In this document: positions 62,160 through 64,000 of the stretch, piece after piece
How positions within the stretch are numbered: position 1 is the stretch's first letter
Layout of the letters: the number at the start of each line of letters is the position of its first letter
Assembly (NCBI RefSeq): GCF_026240635.1
Contig: NZ_CP110848.1
Coordinates: 932,501-996,500 of the forward strand
Direction of reading: 5' to 3'
DNA from: Trichothermofontia sichuanensis B231
Lineage (GTDB): Bacteria > Cyanobacteriota > Cyanobacteriia > B231
DNA length: 64,000 nt
Program-made: the position numbers and the translations under genes
The notes under the pieces: generated by a model
The model's input: the letters and a program-made list of their open reading frames with translations, nothing else
What the model was told of the DNA's origin: nothing
The model's database searches: none

Positions 62160-62189
62160 GTCTTTGGGCGCGATCGTGAAAAGAGAATT

Positions 62190-62335
62190 TATAGTCATTG
62201 CAATTTAGCCTGAAACAGCACCCTCACCTCCAACCCCTCTCCCAGAGGGGGAGAGGGGAGTGAAAAACTGTATCGTTCTTATATCGTTCTTATTTAGGTA
62301 TCGTTCTTATATCGTTCTTATTTAGATTAACCATA
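62190..62335 (+). repeat. dispersed repeat family B with internal expansion
   Basis: From TATAGTCATTGCAATTTAGC to TTTAGATTAACCATA. The TATCGTTCTTAT unit near the right end occurs four times (62270-62322), making this copy about 40 bp longer than others. Confidence 0.85.
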
Positions 62336-62443
62336 AAACTGATTTTGGCCAGTGCCTGAGTCTGTTAGATCGATCGTGAAGATCGGAAAATCCGAATCTT
62401 GTGATCTGAAGTGCTAAAGTGATCCTTCCCTGAGTCAGTGCCT

Positions 62444-64000
62444 ATGAATAATCCGGCTGCTGCCTTTGATCCGCTAACCCCAACCTCGGCAGAGGAGATG
62501 GCTACGTCAAAAGCTGATGCGCCTACCCCTGGCTCATCCTCACCGGCGGCAGCCGCTTCTGCTCCAGATGCCCCGGTACCAGTTCTGGAGTTGGGGGATG
62601 GGCGCACGTTTACACCCGCGCCGACCGCATCTGACACGGAATGGCCCTGTACACGGGGACGGCGGCAACAGACGACCCTAACTCTCAAGGACAACGATAT
62701 TTTCCTGATCACGGACCCGTTGGGCAATATCACCTGTTTTGACCGTGAGGATGAAGCTCGCCTGGGTCTGTTTTGCCGGGATACGCGTTTTCTCAGTCGG
62801 TTGGAGTTGCAATTTGAGCGCCAACCCCTGGTCTTGCTGAGTAGTTCGGCTCAGCGGGGGTTTGCCCTATCGGCCCAGTGTGCGAATCCAGGGACGCCGC
62901 AGATTCCACCAGAAACGGTCAGTATCCAGCGGGAGCTGGTCTTGCAGGGAGGGGTGTTGGAGGAGTTGACCCTGACCAATTATGGCCAGCAGCCGGTGAG
63001 CTTTGAACTGAGTTTGACGTTTGATGCCGATTTTGCTGACCTGTTTGAAATTCGCGGCTGGGTACGGCAACGGACCGGCCTACGGATGCGATCGCTGACC
63101 TCATCCCCGCCGTCTCCCCCCTCGGAAAGTACGCCGCCGTCTCCCCTGCCCACTCCCCCCCAGGCATTAGTCCTGGCCTACCGAGGGGTGGATGGCGTGT
63201 TTATGGAATCCCGGATTGCGTTCTATCGCCGTCAGCCCGATCGGCTAGAGGGGTACACGGCAATCTGGCACTTGTGCTTGCCCCCGCACGGCACCGAGGT
63301 GTTGGGCTATCGGCTGCAACCCGTTGTGGACAATCAACCCGCTTCCTCAGTCAGCATCCCCGCCACCCTAACCCAGGCCCTTGCCGCAGAAACGATGGTC
63401 ATGCAGCAGTGGCAGGACTGCACCACCCATTTTCAAACGGACGATCGCCCCTTGCAACAAATCCTCGATCGCGCCACCCAGGATATTTATCTGTTGCAAC
63501 AAACCTTTCCCTTGGGTAAGGCCACGGGTCAGACCGGGCGGGCGCTATCGGCAGGGATCCCTTGGTTTTCTACCCTGTTTGGCCGCGATGCCCTGATTGC
63601 GGCGATGCAAACCCTCATTCTCAATCCTGAGATTGCCCGCCAGACGTTGACCGTGCTGGCAGCCTACCAGGGACAGGCGGTTAACGAATGGCGCGATGAG
63701 GAACCAGGCAAAATTCTGCACGAGTTGCGCCGGGGGGAAATGGCCCGCTGTGGCGAAATTCCCCATGATCCCTACTATGGCACCGTTGATGCCACCCCCC
63801 TGTGGTTGATGCTCTATGCCGACTACTATGCCTGGACCGGCGATCGCGCCTTTGTGGAGCAGTACTGGCCCCAGGCGGAAGCAGCGATGGCCTGGATCGA
63901 TCGCAATTGCGCCGCCTCGGGGGGGTACCTGACCTATGAACGCAAGTCCGCCGGGGGACTGCGGAATCAGGGTTGGAAGGACTCAGAAGACTGTATCGTC
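62444..64000 (+). CDS. amylo-alpha-1,6-glucosidase-type enzyme (5' part)
   Basis: An open frame of 519 codons that runs off the window. After a ~60-residue Ala/Pro/Ser-rich N-terminus, the GDE N-terminal domain begins at LKDNDIFLITDPLGNITCFD and GLFCRDTRFLSRLELQF. The (alpha/alpha)6 catalytic domain starts at IPWFSTLFGRDALIAAMQTL and continues with EIPHDPYYGTVDATPLWLML and GWKDSEDCIV, the acidic Asp in GRDAL and KDSED being typical of the GH133/glycogen-debranching-type family. It should act on alpha-1,6 branch glucose or related glucosides. Context with two GT-like genes suggests a glycan or compatible-solute cluster. Confidence 0.9.
   Translation, partial: MNNPAAAFDPLTPTSAEEMATSKADAPTPGSSSPAAAASAPDAPVPVLELGDGRTFTPAPTASDTEWPCTRGRRQQTTLTLKDNDIFLITDPLGNITCFDREDEARLGLFCRDTRFLSRLELQFERQPLVLLSSSAQRGFALSAQCANPGTPQIPPETVSIQRELVLQGGVLEELTLTNYGQQPVSFELSLTFDADFADLFEIRGWVRQRTGLRMRSLTSSPPSPPSESTPPSPLPTPPQALVLAYRGVDGVFMESRIAFYRRQPDRLEGYTAIWHLCLPPHGTEVLGYRLQPVVDNQPASSVSIPATLTQALAAETMVMQQWQDCTTHFQTDDRPLQQILDRATQDIYLLQQTFPLGKATGQTGRALSAGIPWFSTLFGRDALIAAMQTLILNPEIARQTLTVLAAYQGQAVNEWRDEEPGKILHELRRGEMARCGEIPHDPYYGTVDATPLWLMLYADYYAWTGDRAFVEQYWPQAEAAMAWIDRNCAASGGYLTYERKSAGGLRNQGWKDSEDCIV

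Overview
The window is a stretch of cyanobacterial chromosome. Direct signs are psbA (D1), psb28, the carboxysome gene ccmP, dxr, a Ycf21-type chorismate lyase, a CSP41-like epimerase, an acyl-ACP synthetase of the cyanobacterial type, and very frequent HIP1 octamers (GCGATCGC). The high G+C and the many dispersed REP/MITE-like repeats would fit a Leptolyngbya-like lineage, but the species cannot be read from this window.

Layout. 1-2.5 kb: tail of a wrecked adenine deaminase gene, a hypothetical gene and an orphan nifX. 2.5-9 kb: a glycosyltransferase-like gene, psb28-moaB, two ABC-2 permeases, a methyltransferase and chorismate lyase. 9-12.4 kb: small conserved genes, a frameshifted VOC gene, psbA with promoter and terminator, and a PepSY-type pseudogene. 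12.4-18.5 kb: dxr, a kinase-like gene, a sensor kinase/response regulator pair and ccmP. 18.7-23.3 kb: a TpsB/Omp85 porin, a DUF928 gene and ruvC. 23.7-28.3 kb: an RND efflux pair. 28.4-35.2 kb, all on the minus strand: cytosine deaminase, a ParA-type ATPase plus coiled-coil partner that looks like the carboxysome-positioning pair McdA/McdB, pyruvate dehydrogenase E2, a YlqD-like gene and aas. 35.5-46.3 kb: TolC, CSP41-like, a GHL10 glycoside hydrolase-like protein, two secreted DUF1400 proteins, purN, a TPR protein and mtnA. 46.2-49 kb: a pentapeptide-HNH fusion and a methyltransferase. 49.2-55 kb: a chaperone-usher-type pilus cluster. 55-59.6 kb: FIST protein, membrane proteins, potC and a methyltransferase. 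60-64 kb: sugar enzymes ending in a glycogen-debranching-type gene cut by the window edge.

Two themes stand out. First, miniature mobile elements: a ~110-bp family (three copies) with GGCTCT ends, a long internal hairpin and 8-bp target duplications, one inside the adenine deaminase gene; and two larger families ending in TA, one copy of which forms the whole 5' leader of the RND efflux operon. Second, gene damage: adenine deaminase, a VOC protein, a PepSY protein, the pilus major subunit and the usher each carry a frameshift, stop or insertion. Three separate anomalies sit in the pilus cluster.

Functional links: ccmP and mcdAB concern the beta-carboxysome; psbA and psb28 photosystem II; HlyD and AcrB, probably with the distant TolC, a tripartite pump; the 60-64 kb genes look like a carbohydrate cluster.
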